A stretch of 31,371 nucleotides of DNA from Lenzites betulinus. Its lineage: Eukaryota; Basidiomycota; Agaricomycetes; Polyporales; Polyporaceae. Location: contig JABYQU010000096.1 in NCBI GenBank assembly GCA_022264855.1, positions 1 to 31,371 on the forward strand, given 5' to 3'. A program made the position numbers and the translations under genes. The notes beneath the pieces were generated by a model. It was given only the letters and a program-made list of their open reading frames with translations, was not told where the DNA came from and searched no databases. Shown one piece after another: positions 31,011 through 31,371 of this stretch. The stretch's first letter is position 1. Each line of letters starts with the position of its first letter.

Positions 31011-31371
31011 AGGGCTGCGCGCGCTATAGGGAGACACGGCCGCGCGCGACTGTAGGGCACCGGGGACGCGGACTTGGAGAAATAAACAACGTTTGTGACG
31101 TCATCCTCGCGCTGAGTGCTTCGGATCCTCGGATTTGCGTCCCGGAATGGCGGTTCCATTGTCTGCGCGCCGTTCCCAAAGGCCGGTAGGTCCGTCAGGG
31201 TCGCCCACGGGGCAGGCGCGCGCTTGAGCCCGTCGCGCGCGCGGCTCCGCGGAGCTCGCGCATTGCCGCGCGCGTAGCGCCTAAGCGCGCGCTCATGCAG
31301 GGTCGCGCGCGAGGTCGCCGCGCTATTGTCCTGGCCTCAGAAAAGGCCTGACCCCCTTCGTCGTTTTTCGC

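Larger units (their letters stand above)
26283..31371 (+). mobile_element. GC-rich Ty3-like retroelement, Gag-protease, no RT seen
   Basis: From 26283 the composition changes sharply, with GCGCGC words everywhere (about a dozen in 26341-26640 alone). The segment contains a Gag ORF with a zinc knuckle, a retropepsin-like ORF one frame back, then Pro/Ser-rich sequence and an unrecognised ORF. No reverse transcriptase, RNase H or integrase motif appears before the window ends. Terminal repeats were not identified, so neither end is fixed. The left limit is set by where the interrupted transposase loses homology, and the right end may lie beyond the window. Confidence 0.65.

Overview
The window looks like genomic DNA of an agaricomycete fungus, with Polyporales most likely. 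The evidence is many 45-75 nt GT-AG introns, GC-rich coding sequence, two housekeeping genes in basidiomycete style, and transposons and a DUF6532-type protein typical of Agaricomycetes. All calls come from reading the sequence and recalling families; no database search was run.

Layout. (1) 1-850: a roughly 136-bp repeat family built around a 'cgcatcc' motif. (2) 922-1386: broken host-gene pieces, an AP-3 beta adaptin fragment joined to a C2H2 zinc-finger fragment. (3) 2230-3529: a four-exon, Ser/Pro-rich gene of unknown function. (4) 4503-11226: a complete-looking DNA transposon of about 6.7 kb. It has matching 18-bp terminal inverted repeats (16/18) and paired GTCTGA subterminal motifs. It carries two divergent genes with open frames: a nine-exon Plavaka-family transposase (910 codons, minus strand) and an eleven-exon DUF6532-type protein (797 codons, plus strand), separated by a 208-bp shared promoter region. 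(5) 11227-17400: ordinary chromosome, with a kynurenine-type aminotransferase (plus) and a type I phosphatidylinositol-4-phosphate 5-kinase (minus) arranged tail to tail. (6) 17400-22600: mostly gene-poor, holding one small secreted-protein gene made of tiny phase-0 exons (20728-21202). (7) 22614-26282: a second, divergent Plavaka-type transposase whose C-terminal tail is cut off. (8) 26283-31371: a very GC-rich, GCGCGC-laden retroelement with Gag and an aspartic protease but no reverse transcriptase or integrase visible. It carries a 57-bp in-frame direct repeat and an unrecognised 3' ORF.

How it fits together. The aminotransferase and the lipid kinase are the stable host anchors. On both sides lie accessory DNA: an intact two-gene Plavaka element to the left, and a Plavaka copy broken by a retroelement to the right. 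The most notable system is the two-gene Plavaka element. Both coding frames survive across 20 exons, both genes lie inside one TIR pair, and they share a promoter, so the DUF6532 protein is either an element-encoded partner of the transposase or captured cargo.
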